A stretch of 64,000 bases of DNA from Streptomyces antimycoticus (lineage in GTDB: Bacteria; Actinomycetota; Actinomycetes; Streptomycetales; Streptomycetaceae). The notes under the pieces are model-generated. The model saw only the letters and a program-made list of their open reading frames with translations, made no database searches and was not told the DNA's origin. Position numbers and translations under genes: made by a program. This document shows positions 18,353 through 27,978 of this stretch, in pieces. Location of the stretch: assembly GCF_005405925.1 (NCBI RefSeq), contig NZ_BJHV01000001.1, forward strand, positions 5,022,001-5,086,000, written 5' to 3'. The stretch's first letter is position 1. Every line of letters begins with the position of its first letter.

Positions 18353-19495
18353 ATGACGGAGACGACAGTCGGCATCGGCGGCGCCGCGGAGAGCACCGAC
18401 ATGGTGCTCAACATCGGCCCACAGCACCCCTCCACTCACGGAGTGCTACGGCTGCGGCTGGTCCTCGACGGCGAGCGGATCCAGAGCGCCGAACCGGTCA
18501 TCGGCTATATGCACCGGGGCGCGGAGAAGCTCTTCGAGGCGCGCGACTACCGCCAGATCATCATGCTGGCCAACCGCCACGACTGGCTCTCCGCCTTCTC
18601 CAACGAACTCGGCGTCGTGCTCGCCGTCGAGCGGATGCTGGGCATGGAGGTCCCGGAGCGGGCGGTGTGGACCCGTACGCTGCTCGCCGAGCTCAACCGG
18701 ATCCTGAACCACCTGATGTTCCTCGGCTCCTACCCCCTGGAGCTGGGCGGCATCACGCCGATCTTCTACGCGTTCCGGGAGCGCGAGGACCTCCAGCACG
18801 TCATGGAGGAGATCTCCGGCGGCCGGATGCACTACATGTTCAACCGGGTCGGCGGCCTCAAGGAGGACCTCCCGGCGGGCTGGCTGGGCCGGGCCCGGCA
18901 GGCCGTGGCCGAGGTGCGCTCGCGGATGGACGTGTACGACGACCTGGTGCTCGGCAACGAGATCTTCCGCGGCCGCACCCGCGACGTCGGCGTCCTGACC
19001 CGCGAGACGGTGCACGGGTACGGGGTCAGCGGCCCCATCGCCCGGGCCTCGGGGGTCGACTTCGACCTGCGGCGCGACGAGCCGTATCTGGCCTACCCGG
19101 AGCTCCAGGACGTCCTCAAGGTCGTCACCCGCCAGGAGGGCGACTGCCTCGCCCGCTTCGAATGCCTGCTGGAGCAGTCGCACAACTCCCTGGCGCTGGC
19201 CGACGCCTGCCTGGACCGGCTCGACGAGCTCCCGCCGGGGCCGATCAACCAGCGGCTGCCGAAGGTGCTCAAGGCGCCCGAGGGCCACACCTACGCCTGG
19301 ACCGAGAACCCGCTCGGCCTCAACGGCTACTACCTCGTCTCCAAGGGCGAGAAGACGCCGTACCGGCTGAAGCTCCGCTCGGCCTCGTTCAACAACATCC
19401 AGGCGCTCACCGAACTGCTGCCGGGCACGCTCGTCGCCGACATGGTGGCGATCCTGGGGTCGCTCTTCTTCGTCGTCGGCGACATCGACAAATAA
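18353..19495 (+). CDS. nuoD2: NADH-quinone oxidoreductase subunit D, orphan paralog (NuoD2)
   Basis: 380 residues, a little shorter than usual NuoD. It belongs to the 49-kDa family that lines the quinone site of complex [13 protein letters not shown] holds the quinone-ligating His29. At the position of the quinone-contacting Tyr the sequence reads RHDWLS (Trp78), and the conserved Asp of DLGALTPF is Glu129 (ELGGITPI). HRGAEK (Arg55) matches the region methylated in human NDUFS2. No other nuo gene is near, so it is a separate copy outside the nuo operon. ATG chosen at 18353. Confidence 0.93.
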   Translation: MTETTVGIGGAAESTDMVLNIGPQHPSTHGVLRLRLVLDGERIQSAEPVIGYMHRGAEKLFEARDYRQIIMLANRHDWLSAFSNELGVVLAVERMLGMEVPERAVWTRTLLAELNRILNHLMFLGSYPLELGGITPIFYAFREREDLQHVMEEISGGRMHYMFNRVGGLKEDLPAGWLGRARQAVAEVRSRMDVYDDLVLGNEIFRGRTRDVGVLTRETVHGYGVSGPIARASGVDFDLRRDEPYLAYPELQDVLKVVTRQEGDCLARFECLLEQSHNSLALADACLDRLDELPPGPINQRLPKVLKAPEGHTYAWTENPLGLNGYYLVSKGEKTPYRLKLRSASFNNIQALTELLPGTLVADMVAILGSLFFVVGDIDK

Positions 19496-19592
19496 TCGAC
19501 AAATAGGGGGCATCGACCGGTAGTCGGCGACGTCACGTCGCGGGCGACGCCACGTCGTCGGCGGCGCCAAGACGCGCGCGGGCGCGATCCCG

Positions 19593-20695
19593 TTACGAGA
19601 TCGCGCTGCGCAGCTCCCCGAGGTCGATCTGTTCCGTCTCGTCGTGCGCGGTCAGGTCGATGACCTCGCCCACCGCGCCCTTCCTGGTCTCCGCGAGGGT
19701 CTCGTCACCGATCACATCGGCGAGGTCCTCCTCGGCGGGTTCGGGCTCCCGCTTCTGCTTCTTCGGGTGCTTCTTCTGGGTGCCGAAGTAGTCGAAGCCG
19801 CTCTCCGAACGGGAGGCGGCCCGGCGTGCCGCGGCATACGGCACCACCGCCGAGGCGGCCGTACGGGCGTGGACGGGCGGCTCCTGGGGGCCGTCTTCGT
19901 CCTGCCCGCCGACCGCCGGGGGCTTCCCCAGCGTGGCGGCACCGCCCTTGTCGCGGTTCTCGCGCCGGCCCGTGCGCCCGTCCCGCTCCGCGTCCTTCTG
20001 GGCGTCCATCGCGGGGGCCGGGGCGTCGGATCGGGCACCCGCGGCGGCGGCCTGCTCGCGGCGCTCCTTCTGCCGTCGCGCGCTCTCCCTGAGCCGGCTC
20101 AGCGCCTCGTCGGCCTTGGCGTAGGCGGTGGCCGACGGCATGGCGCGACCGGAGGCGGAACCGTCCGGCTCGTTCGACTCGACGCTCGACCCGGCGGATT
20201 CGGCGGGGACGGTCGCCGCCTCCAGCGCCTTCGCGGGGAGGCGGCCTCCAGCGCGAGCCGGCGGCGGCCCTCCAGGGCGGTGGCCCGCTCGGTCTCGGCC
20301 GTGGCGTAGCGGCGCAGCAGCTCGGCGTGCTCATTGCGCAGCCGGGCGAGCTCGGCGCGCTTAGCACGCAGCCGGGTGTTGAGCGCGGTGCGGAGCTCGC
20401 TCGCCTTCTCGGCGTCCGCCTCGAGCTCCGCGATCCGCTCCTCGTACTTCATCTCCTGGCGCGCGGCCTCGCTCGCGGCCTCCGCGACGCGGCGGCCGGC
20501 CGAGCGGTCCCAACGGCGCATCAGGAAGGCGCCGACGACCGCGGCGGCGGCCGCGGTCGCGGCAAGTCCGCGGATCACGACCGTATCGCCGACCAGCCAG
20601 GCTCCGGCGGCGCAGGTTATTGACGCGACTGCGACCGAAGCGGAGGGAAGAAGCCTGTGCAGGGGTGGGGATTGACGGTGGCGTCCACGTGGCAT
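19593..20695 (-). CDS. membrane-anchored coiled-coil protein, frameshifted
   Basis: One gene read in two frames. The first part, from MPRGRHRQSPPLHRLL, has hydrophobic segments at about residues 20-55 and a long coiled coil (RIAELEADAEKASELRTAL...). The second part continues as AKALEAATVPAES and ends VIDLTAHDETEQIDLGELRSAIS. Both frames are open and coding-like, and the switch is explained by one missing base at about 20231-20239 (CCCCGCG where CCCCGGCG is expected). Repaired length is 367 residues. A conserved streptomycete protein of unknown function; a structural or division-related role is only a guess from the anchor plus coiled coil. Confidence 0.75.
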
Positions 20696-20826
20696 GGCCC
20701 GAAACTTACCGTGCAAAGGGGTCGCTTGGGTGCCCGCCGGGCCAGATCTGTTGTCAATCCGTTGGCAAATGCGGCGGTCGCGTGTCCGTGATCCCTTGCC
20801 AAGCCCTCCCGAGCGGGGTTTTGATC

Positions 20827-21786
20827 CTACTTCACCAGCCCCTTGTCCCGCAGGTAGTCGGCGGCGACATCCGTCGGCTTGAGCCGCTCGGCGTCAACTT
20901 TCTTGTTGAGTTCCCGCAGATCGGCGGTGGTCAGCACCTTGGTGAGCTTGTTCAGCGAGTCCGCGATCTTCTGCGAGCCGGCGGACTTCGCATTCACCAC
21001 GGGAAGTACGTTGTCGGCATTCTGCAGATTTTTGTCGTCGTCGAGCAGAACGAGCCCGAACTGATCCAGCGTGCTGTCCGTGGTCGTGGTCAGGACCATC
21101 TGGTCCTTACCGTCCTTGACGGCCTGCTTGGCCTGGACGCTGCCGATGTCCAGCGGGTCGATGCCGGCGATGTCGATGCCGTACTTCTTCTCCAGACCCG
21201 GCTGGCAGAAGGGCCGCTTGGGGCATTCGTCGCCCGCCGCCAGGGTGACCTTCTGCTTCGACTTCCCGAGGTCGGAGAGCGTCTTGAGATCATGTTTCTT
21301 CGCGAAGTCACCGCTGACCGCGAAGGCGTTCTGGTCCACGGCCTTGCCGGGGTCCAGCACCTTCAGCCCGCGCGGTTCGGCGAGCTTCTTCAGCGCCGTG
21401 ACCGTCTCGTCGACGTCCGAGGAGGCCACCGGGGCGGCATTCGACCCGTTCTTCTTCTGGTTGAGGAATTCGGCCAGCGTCGCCGCGTACTCCGGTACGA
21501 CATCCATCTGGCCCTTCTCCAGGGCCGGTTCATACAGCTCGCGGGCGTCCACGGTCTTGATCGAAGTGGAATAGCCGGCGTCCTTCAGAACCCCCGCGTA
21601 CAGCTCGGCGAGGATCTTCGACTCGGAGAAGGAGGCGGATCCGATCACCAGCGAGCCCTTGCCCGGTTTCCCGGAGCTGTCGCCGCCGCTCGACTTCTCC
21701 AGGCTGTCCCCGCCACACGCGGTCAGTCCGGCCGTCAGCGCGGCGACCCCCGCGACGGCCGCCGCCGCCCGATAGATCATGCTCAT
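20827..21786 (-). CDS. osmoprotectant (glycine betaine/choline) ABC transporter substrate-binding lipoprotein
   Basis: About 319 residues. The signal peptide ends in a lipobox, GLTACGGD, so the protein is lipid-anchored outside the membrane. The mature part is an OpuAC/OsmX-type binding domain (LVIGSASFSESKILAELYAGVL, VVPEYAATLAEFL). It belongs to the importer formed with the two permeases upstream on this strand and the divergent ATPase. ATG at 21786 with GGATGGGGA upstream; a second ATG lies two codons on. Between it and the permease lies a repeat-rich 240-bp gap, so it may have its own promoter or be processed. Confidence 0.93.
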   Translation of the reverse strand: MSMIYRAAAAVAGVAALTAGLTACGGDSLEKSSGGDSSGKPGKGSLVIGSASFSESKILAELYAGVLKDAGYSTSIKTVDARELYEPALEKGQMDVVPEYAATLAEFLNQKKNGSNAAPVASSDVDETVTALKKLAEPRGLKVLDPGKAVDQNAFAVSGDFAKKHDLKTLSDLGKSKQKVTLAAGDECPKRPFCQPGLEKKYGIDIAGIDPLDIGSVQAKQAVKDGKDQMVLTTTTDSTLDQFGLVLLDDDKNLQNADNVLPVVNAKSAGSQKIADSLNKLTKVLTTADLRELNKKVDAERLKPTDVAADYLRDKGLVK

Positions 21787-21834
21787 GATTCCCCATCCGT
21801 AGTTGTCCGCGTCGTCGCGTTCTTCTGCGTCGGC

Positions 21835-21945
21835 AGCGTTTCTGCGTTTTCTGCGTGTTCTGCGTTGTCTGCGTTTTCTGGGTGTTCTGCGTCGTCCGCG
21901 CTCTGTGCGTTGTCCGTGTGCGGTGTCCGCGCTCTCTGCGTCAGT
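21835..21945. repeat. degenerate TTCTGCGTG-type minisatellite
   Basis: More than ten imperfect 8-10 bp units built on TTCTGCGT and TCCGCGCTC follow each other. The base composition is locally T-rich on this strand, unlike surrounding DNA. It lies between the second osmoprotectant permease gene and the binding-protein gene and is not needed for either reading frame. Confidence 0.85.
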
Positions 21946-22030
21946 CGCGCCATCCACGTCACCCGCGCCGCCCGCCCTGGGCGACCGCACGCGCGTGCGT
22001 CCGGTCGCGGGAGGGCCCGGCCCGCGGGTG

Positions 22031-22768
22031 CTACGTCGTCAGCGCCGGTGAGGCCGGGGCCTGGTCGGCGGGCGGGCGGCGGGACGCGGCGAGCCGCCGA
22101 CCCGTCCTGCGCCGCATCGGGTCGAGCAGCAGCCCCAGCACCACGAAGACGCCCTCGACCACCAGCGCGAGGGCCGCGACCAGCACCGCCCCGGCCACCA
22201 CCTGCGGGGTGTCGGTGAGCCGGAAACCCGCCGTGATGATCCGGCCGAGACCGCCGCCGCCGGGCAGCGCGGCCAGCGTCGCGGTGGCCACGACCTGCAC
22301 CGCCGCCGTCCGTACGCCCGTCATGATGAGCGGGAACGCCAGCGGCAGCTCGACCCTGCGGATCAGCTGGCCACCCGTCATCCCCATCCCGCGGGCCGCC
22401 TCCACGACCTCCTGGTCCGCCTCGTTCACCCCGACGTAGGCGTTGGTGAGCAGCGGCGGGATGGCGAACAGCACCAGCGCGATGATCGTGGGCCATTCGC
22501 CGTGCGTCCCCAGCGGGCTGAGCAGCAACAGCACCAGCACCGCGAAGGTGGGCACGGCGCGCCCCGCGTTGGAGATGTTGACCGCGAGCGCGCCGCCCTT
22601 GCCGATGTGGCCGAGGGCCACGGCGATCGGCAGCGCCACCGCGCAGGCGATGGCCAGGCAGGCGAAGGTCAGGAACAGATGCTGGCCGAGCCGGTGCCAC
22701 ACCCCGTCGGGGCCCGCCCAGTGCGAACCGGTGGCCAGCCAGGTCCACGCCTTGGCGACGACGTCCAT
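22031..22768 (-). CDS. osmoprotectant ABC transporter permease (OpuCB/ProW-like)
   Basis: 245 residues. Several hydrophobic segments (LFLTFACLAIACAVALPIAVAL, WPTIIALVLFAIPPLLTNAYV, VLVAALALVVEGVFVVLGLL) and the cytoplasmic EAA loop EAARGMGMTGGQLIRRVELPLA, which docks on the ATPase. The ATG overlaps the stop of the first permease by one base (TGATG). It supplies one half of the membrane channel; the paired permease supplies the other. Confidence 0.94.
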   Translation of the reverse strand: MDVVAKAWTWLATGSHWAGPDGVWHRLGQHLFLTFACLAIACAVALPIAVALGHIGKGGALAVNISNAGRAVPTFAVLVLLLLSPLGTHGEWPTIIALVLFAIPPLLTNAYVGVNEADQEVVEAARGMGMTGGQLIRRVELPLAFPLIMTGVRTAAVQVVATATLAALPGGGGLGRIITAGFRLTDTPQVVAGAVLVAALALVVEGVFVVLGLLLDPMRRRTGRRLAASRRPPADQAPASPALTT

Positions 22769-23451
22769 CAGGTGGTGCCCTTCCGACTCTTGCGCGCCCA
22801 CGGCGTCAGCAGCCGCTGGAGGGCGAGCAGCAGCAGATCCGCCACGACCGCCAGCGCCACGCACAGCACCGAGGCGGTGAGCACTTCGGCCTTGAAGAAG
22901 CTGCGCATGCCTTCGTAGATGAGGTTGCCGAGGCCGCCGTATCCGATGATCGCGCCCACGGTGGTGAGCGAGACCGTGGAGACGGTGGTGATCCGCAGCC
23001 CGGCCATCAGCGCGGGCAGCGCGAGGGGCAGCTCCACGCCGAAGAGCAGCCGCAGCGGGCCGTACCCCATGCCCCGGGCCGCCTCCCGCGCCTCTTCGGG
23101 CACCGAGGCGAGACCGGCCATGATGTTGCGCACCAGGATCGTGAGCGAATAGAGCACCAGACCGGTGATCACCACCGCGACCGAGACCCCGAACACGGGC
23201 AGCAGCAGCGAGAACATCGCCAGCGACGGCACCGTATAGAGGACCGTGGTCAGCCCCAGCACCGGCCCTGACACGGCCCGCCATCGGCGGGCCAGCAGCG
23301 CCAGCGGAAAGGCGACCAACAGACCGATCGCGACCGACGCGAGCGTGATCCACACATGCTCGAGCGTCGCGTCCGTCAGCTCCTGACCACGTGTGCGTAC
23401 ATACTCACCGCATATCCACTCGTTACTGATCAGGCAGTTTCCGTCGGCCAT
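22768..23451 (-). CDS. osmoprotectant ABC transporter permease (OpuCD/ProW-like)
   Basis: 227 residues. Transmembrane segments include WITLASVAIGLLVAFPLALLA and VSVAVVITGLVLYSLTILV, with EAA loop EAARGMGYGPLRLLFGVELPLA. ATG at 23451 with a textbook GGGGGAGGTG ribosome-binding site rules out longer in-frame versions. First gene of the leftward permease-permease-binding-protein operon, divergent from the ATPase gene, so the 139-bp gap holds both promoters. Confidence 0.94.
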   Translation of the reverse strand: MADGNCLISNEWICGEYVRTRGQELTDATLEHVWITLASVAIGLLVAFPLALLARRWRAVSGPVLGLTTVLYTVPSLAMFSLLLPVFGVSVAVVITGLVLYSLTILVRNIMAGLASVPEEAREAARGMGYGPLRLLFGVELPLALPALMAGLRITTVSTVSLTTVGAIIGYGGLGNLIYEGMRSFFKAEVLTASVLCVALAVVADLLLLALQRLLTPWARKSRKGTT

Positions 23452-23590
23452 ACGCTCACCTCCCCCGTCGGGTCGCGGCCCGTTGCTCTTCACAATTCCT
23501 GGTGACCCTAACCCCGGGAGATGACAATCTCGTCCGATCGCCACACAACAGCAACAATGTCTGCCACGAATGCGGCAACAATGAGGAGCC

Positions 23591-24748
23591 ATGATCCGTT
23601 TCGAGCATGTCACCAAGCGCTACGCCGATGGCACGACGGCCGTGGACGACCTCTCCTTCGAGGTGGCGGAGGGTGAGCTGGTCACCCTGGTCGGTCCCTC
23701 GGGCTGCGGCAAGACGACGACGATGAAGATGGTGAACCGGCTCATCGAGCCGACATCGGGGCGGATTCTGGTGGACGGCGAGGACATCGCCGAGGCCGAT
23801 CCGGTCGCCCTGCGCCGCCGTATCGGCTATGTCATCCAGCAGGTCGGGCTGTTCCCGCACAAGACCGTGCTCGAGAACACCTCCACCGTGCCGCATCTCC
23901 TGGGCTGGCAGCGGAAGAAGGGGCGGGAGCGCGCCGCCGAGCTGCTCGACCTGGTCGGCCTCGACCCGTCCGTCTACGGCGACCGCTACCCCGACCAGCT
24001 CTCCGGCGGCCAGCGGCAACGCGTCGGCGTGGCCCGCGCGCTGGCCGCCGATCCGCCGGTGCTGCTGATGGACGAGCCGTTCGGCGCGGTCGACCCGGTC
24101 GTACGCGAACATCTGCAGACCGAATTCCTGCGACTTCAGTCACAGGTGCGCAAGACCGTGCTCTTCGTCACCCATGACATAGAGGAAGCGGTCCGGCTCG
24201 GAGACCGCATCGCGGTCTACGGCTCGGGGCGGATCGAGCAGTTCGACACCCCGGCCACGGTGCTGGGCGCGCCCGCCACCCCGTATGTGGCCGACTTCGT
24301 CGGCGCGGACCGCGGGCTGAAGCGGCTGTCGGTCACCCCCATCGAGCCGGGCGACCTGGAGCAGCCGCCCGTCGTCCACCTGAACGACCCGCTCCCCAAG
24401 GCGGCCGCCCGGCTGGCCTCGGAGGGGGCGCGCTGGGCCGTCGTCCTGGACGACGCCGAGCGGCTGCACGGCTGGATCCCGGCGGACGCGGTCGACGGCC
24501 CGAAGGGGACCGTACGGGACCAGGCGCGCCGGATGGAGGCGTGGCTGCCGGTCGGGGCGCCGCTCAAGCAGGCGTTCAGCACGATGCTGCAGCATGACGC
24601 GGGCTGGATCGCGGTCCTGGACGATGACCGCTTCCTCGGCGTCCTCACCCCGGCCCGGCTCCATGAGGCCCTCCGGCGCTCGATCGACGCCGACGCCGGC
24701 GGCATTGCCCGCGGGGACGTCCAACTGCAGACCGTCGCCGACGTATAG
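23591..24748 (+). CDS. osmoprotectant ABC transporter ATPase with CBS domains
   Basis: 385 residues. Walker A GPSGCGKTTT, Q-loop, signature LSGGQRQRVGVARALA, Walker B VLLMDEPFGAVD and H-loop FVTHDIEEA are all intact. The C-terminal part (from about residue 255) has a tandem CBS region, typical of OpuA/OpuC ATPases, where it senses ionic strength or cyclic di-AMP in relatives. ATG with GAGGAG. GCAACAATG occurs at 23551 and 23575 just upstream and may be a regulatory direct repeat. Confidence 0.95.
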   Translation: MIRFEHVTKRYADGTTAVDDLSFEVAEGELVTLVGPSGCGKTTTMKMVNRLIEPTSGRILVDGEDIAEADPVALRRRIGYVIQQVGLFPHKTVLENTSTVPHLLGWQRKKGRERAAELLDLVGLDPSVYGDRYPDQLSGGQRQRVGVARALAADPPVLLMDEPFGAVDPVVREHLQTEFLRLQSQVRKTVLFVTHDIEEAVRLGDRIAVYGSGRIEQFDTPATVLGAPATPYVADFVGADRGLKRLSVTPIEPGDLEQPPVVHLNDPLPKAAARLASEGARWAVVLDDAERLHGWIPADAVDGPKGTVRDQARRMEAWLPVGAPLKQAFSTMLQHDAGWIAVLDDDRFLGVLTPARLHEALRRSIDADAGGIARGDVQLQTVADV

Positions 24749-24785
24749 GACTCCCCGGGCTTCCCCCGTCTTCCCCGGACCCGGA

Positions 24786-24828
24786 CTCCCCCGACGCCTT
24801 CAAGAGGCCTTCGGGGGCGCCGGGGGAG
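24786..24828. terminator. bidirectional terminator between convergent genes
   Basis: CTCCCCCGACGCC (24786-24798) pairs with GGCGCCGGGGGAG (24816-24828) with one mismatch and a 17-base loop. It lies between the stops of the rightward ATPase and the leftward esterase, so it can end both. Confidence 0.7.
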
Positions 24829-24840
24829 CCCCGGAGACGC

Positions 24841-25971
24841 TCAGCGGTCGCTGAGGCGGCCGCCGAGCCACTCCAGCGCGGCGGGGACCTCCCGCTTCCA
24901 GGTGTTGAAGTTGTGGCCGCCGGTGCCCAGGATGATCGACGAGATCCGGGTCGGCTCCCCGCGCCGGTTCAGCCGCTTCACCTTGTTCACGAAGCGCACG
25001 GTCTCCCGGTAGTTCTGCTCACCGTGCTCGCTGCTGGAGACCAGCAGCGACACCGGCGGCGCCGGCTTGTGGGACAGCCGCCACATCAGGTCGTTCTCCC
25101 GCTCCAGCCGCTTGCTGCCGCCGAAGAGATCGCCCGTGGTCGCGTCGATCGGGGCCTTGTACGACGGGGAGAGCCCGGCCGCCGCGGAGAACGCGTCGGG
25201 GTGGCGCATCGCCATCTTCAGGGCGCAGTAGCCGCCGGTGGAACTCCCGATGACGCCCCAGTTACGGGCCCGCTGACCCACGCGGTAGTGGTCGGCCACC
25301 GCCTTCGGCAGGTCCTTGGTGAAGAACGTCTCGGTCCGCGGCCCATCCGGCACGTCCACGCACTCGGTGTCGCGCGGCGGCGCGACCGTCGGCCGCATCA
25401 TCACCAGGACGAGGGGCTGCATCTTCCCCGCTTTGACCAACTTATGCGAATTCTGGGGGTATTTCAGGCCATTGATGAGGGCTTCGGTGGTGCCCGGGTA
25501 GCCGGTCAGCACCAGCGCGGCGGGAAAGGTCCGCCGGGCGTACTCGGGCCGGAAGTACTCAGGTGGCAGATAGATGTACGCGGGGCTCGCGATCCCGGAG
25601 ACCGGCCCCTGAATGTTCACCTTCTCGACACGCCCGGCGACCTTGGGCGATGAGCCGCCGTCCACGGCCAGATGGCGGGTCTCGGTGACCCGCACCCGGG
25701 TACCGGGGGTGTCGTGGTCCACCACGACACCCGGCTCGTCCTGCGTACCGAAGAGGTCGGACCAGGAACCGTAGAAGCCGAACGACTGATTGGCGAACAA
25801 TCCGAACGCCGCGAACACGGTCAGCTGCGTCCCCAGTAGCATGCCGACCCGGCCGAGCACGGGAGCCACTCCGCGCCCGGACAACCGGGGCCACAGCCAT
25901 ATCGTGGCCGCGAACAGCAGCAACGCCGCGACGACCGCCGCGATCACGAGGTTGTTGCTCGTGAGACCCAT
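24841..25971 (-). CDS. membrane-anchored alpha/beta-hydrolase esterase
   Basis: 376 residues. Two to three N-terminal hydrophobic segments (NLVIAAVVAALLLFAATIWLW, VGMLLGTQLTVFAAFGLF) precede an extracytoplasmic esterase D/mycolyltransferase-type domain. The nucleophile elbow is GSSTGGY; a His near the end (GGHNFNTW) completes the likely triad. Substrate unknown; the location next to an MprF-like gene suggests cell-envelope lipid or surface work, as an inference. ATG at 25971; a GTG codon immediately before it is also possible. Confidence 0.85.
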   Translation of the reverse strand: MGLTSNNLVIAAVVAALLLFAATIWLWPRLSGRGVAPVLGRVGMLLGTQLTVFAAFGLFANQSFGFYGSWSDLFGTQDEPGVVVDHDTPGTRVRVTETRHLAVDGGSSPKVAGRVEKVNIQGPVSGIASPAYIYLPPEYFRPEYARRTFPAALVLTGYPGTTEALINGLKYPQNSHKLVKAGKMQPLVLVMMRPTVAPPRDTECVDVPDGPRTETFFTKDLPKAVADHYRVGQRARNWGVIGSSTGGYCALKMAMRHPDAFSAAAGLSPSYKAPIDATTGDLFGGSKRLERENDLMWRLSHKPAPPVSLLVSSSEHGEQNYRETVRFVNKVKRLNRRGEPTRISSIILGTGGHNFNTWKREVPAALEWLGGRLSDR

Positions 25972-26023
25972 CACTATCTTTCTGCCGGGCGGCCGGCTCC
26001 CCCGTGCCGCGGTTGGAACCCCG

Positions 26024-26035
26024 CTACCTCAATTG
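26024..26035. promoter_or_regulatory. CTACCTCAATTG motif upstream of the MprF-like gene
   Basis: An exact 12-base match to the half of the palindrome at 63632-63651 upstream of the receiver/GH5 operon. It sits between the divergent esterase and MprF-like genes, 80 bp before the latter's start. A shared operator half-site is an inference. Confidence 0.4.
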
Positions 26036-26114
26036 GCGTCTATCAGGGCGCAAATCGTGCGGATGCCACGCAACAGAACCAAAGATCCTCTTGACCGAAG
26101 CGACGGGAATACAG

Positions 26115-27944
26115 ATGCCTGACAGTCAAGATGCCGAAACGTCCGGAGAGGTTCCCCACCGGATACGGCGCCTGCTGCGCGGCCCCAGGCCGGAGGCGAT
26201 GCCCACGGTCGTCGGCACCGCCTGCACGCTCATCGGGCTGATGGACATCGTCTTCCCCCGGCTGCGCCACAGCAGGGTGCACGCGCTGGCCGAGCTGCTG
26301 CCGGGCGCCGTGAGCTCCCTGGCCGCCGCCGCCTCGATCGTGGTCGGTCTGCTGCTGCTGATGCTCGCCCACGGCCTCAAACGGCGTAAGCGGCGGGCCT
26401 GGGTCGCCGCCGTGGCGCTGCTGCCCGTCGGCGCGGCCGCCCAGTTGCTCTACCGGCACTCGGTCATCGGCATGGTCCTCTCCCTCGTCCTGATGGGCGT
26501 GCTGATCCGCTACCGCGCCGAGTTCGCGGCGCTGCCCGATCCGCGCAGCCGCTGGATGGCGCTGGCCAACTTCGTCGTCATGGGCGCGGTCAGCGTCACC
26601 GTGGGACTGCTGATCGTCCGTTCGCATCCGGACGCCATCGAAGGAAGCCCGTCGCTCGGCGCGCAGCTGGAACACGTCCTGTGGGGCCTGTTCGGCTTCG
26701 AGGGGCCGGTCGACTACCGCCACGGCGCGGACTACACCGTCGGCTACTCGCTCGGCGCGCTCGGCCTGCTGACCGTCGCCACCACCGCCTACCTCGCCTT
26801 CCGCCCCGAGCACCCCGCCGCCCGCCTCACCCCCGGGGACGAGGAGCGGCTGCGGGAGCTGCTCACCACCCACGGGCGCCGCGACTCGCTCGGCCACTTC
26901 GCGCTCCGCCGCGACAAGGCCGTGGTCTTCTCCCCCAGCGGCAAGGCCGCGGTCTGCTACCGCGTGGTCTCCGGGGTGATGCTCGCCAGCGGCGACCCGG
27001 TCGGCGATGTGGAGGCATGGCCCGGCGCGATCGCCTGCTTCATGGAGGAGGCACGCGCCCACTCCTGGACCCCGGCGGTGATGGGCTGCAGCGAGACCGG
27101 CGGCGAGGTGTGGACCCGGGAGACCGGCCTGGACGCGCTCGAACTCGGCGACGAGGCCATCGTCGATGTGGCGGACTTCACCCTGTCCGGGCGCGCCATG
27201 CGCAACGTACGCCAGATGGTCAAGCGGATCGAGCGGGCCGGCTACCAGACCCGGGTGCGGCGCGCCGCCGACCTGGGCCCCGAGGAGCTGGAGGCCATCC
27301 GGCGCGCCGCCGCCGACTGGCGGGGCACCGACACCGAGCGCGGCTTCTCGATGGCGCTGGGCCGGATCGGCGACCCGGCGGACGGGGACGCGGTCATCGC
27401 CACCGCCCACAAGGCCGCCGACGAGGGCGCGGAGGGCCCGTACGGGGACCTCAAGGCCGTGCTGCACTTCGTGCCGTGGGGCCGGGACGGGATGTCGCTG
27501 GAGCTGATGCGGCGCGACCGCAGCGCCGACCCGGGCATGAACGAGCTGCTGATCGTGGCCTCACTGCAGGCCGCCCCCGAGCTGGGCGTGGAGCGGGTGT
27601 CGCTGAACTTCGCGATGTTCCGCTCGGCGCTGGCGCGCGGCGAGAAGCTGGGCGCGGGCCCGGTGCTGCGCGGCTGGCGGGCGCTGCTGGTGTTCCTCTC
27701 CCGCTGGTTCCAGATCGAGTCGCTGTACAAGTTCAACGCCAAGTTCCAGCCGCGCTGGGAGCCGCGCTTCGTGGTCTTCCGCAACACCCGTGACCTGCCC
27801 CGGATCGGCCTGGCCGCGATGCAGGCCGAGGGCTTCGTCTCGCTGGCCCTGCCCCGGCTGCTGCGCCGCGGACCGCGCCCCGAGCCCCGGCCCTGCGCCC
27901 ATCGGCAGCTGGCCGACGGGCGGGGGCTGCAGCAGGCGGCCTGA
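26115..27944 (+). CDS. MprF/LysX-like membrane protein with phosphatidylglycerol lysyltransferase (DUF2156) domain
   Basis: 609 residues. Residues about 25-215 contain roughly six hydrophobic segments; the C-terminal half is a DUF2156 GNAT-type aminoacyl transferase domain (GKAAVCYRVVSGVMLASGDPVGD, SRWFQIESLYKFNAKFQPRWEPRF). Relatives transfer an amino acid from aminoacyl-tRNA to phosphatidylglycerol, lowering surface charge and raising resistance to cationic peptides. It lacks the tRNA-synthetase domain of mycobacterial LysX. It ends 34 bp before folP, so readthrough into the folate operon is possible. Confidence 0.88.
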   Translation: MPDSQDAETSGEVPHRIRRLLRGPRPEAMPTVVGTACTLIGLMDIVFPRLRHSRVHALAELLPGAVSSLAAAASIVVGLLLLMLAHGLKRRKRRAWVAAVALLPVGAAAQLLYRHSVIGMVLSLVLMGVLIRYRAEFAALPDPRSRWMALANFVVMGAVSVTVGLLIVRSHPDAIEGSPSLGAQLEHVLWGLFGFEGPVDYRHGADYTVGYSLGALGLLTVATTAYLAFRPEHPAARLTPGDEERLRELLTTHGRRDSLGHFALRRDKAVVFSPSGKAAVCYRVVSGVMLASGDPVGDVEAWPGAIACFMEEARAHSWTPAVMGCSETGGEVWTRETGLDALELGDEAIVDVADFTLSGRAMRNVRQMVKRIERAGYQTRVRRAADLGPEELEAIRRAAADWRGTDTERGFSMALGRIGDPADGDAVIATAHKAADEGAEGPYGDLKAVLHFVPWGRDGMSLELMRRDRSADPGMNELLIVASLQAAPELGVERVSLNFAMFRSALARGEKLGAGPVLRGWRALLVFLSRWFQIESLYKFNAKFQPRWEPRFVVFRNTRDLPRIGLAAMQAEGFVSLALPRLLRRGPRPEPRPCAHRQLADGRGLQQAA

Positions 27945-27978
27945 TCCAGAAGACACCCCCTACGCCTAGGCTGGGCAC

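Noticed and set aside
21787..21990. Longer start for the osmoprotectant binding protein, reaching 21990
   Set aside because: The added residues come from the repeat DNA and would bury the lipoprotein signal peptide.
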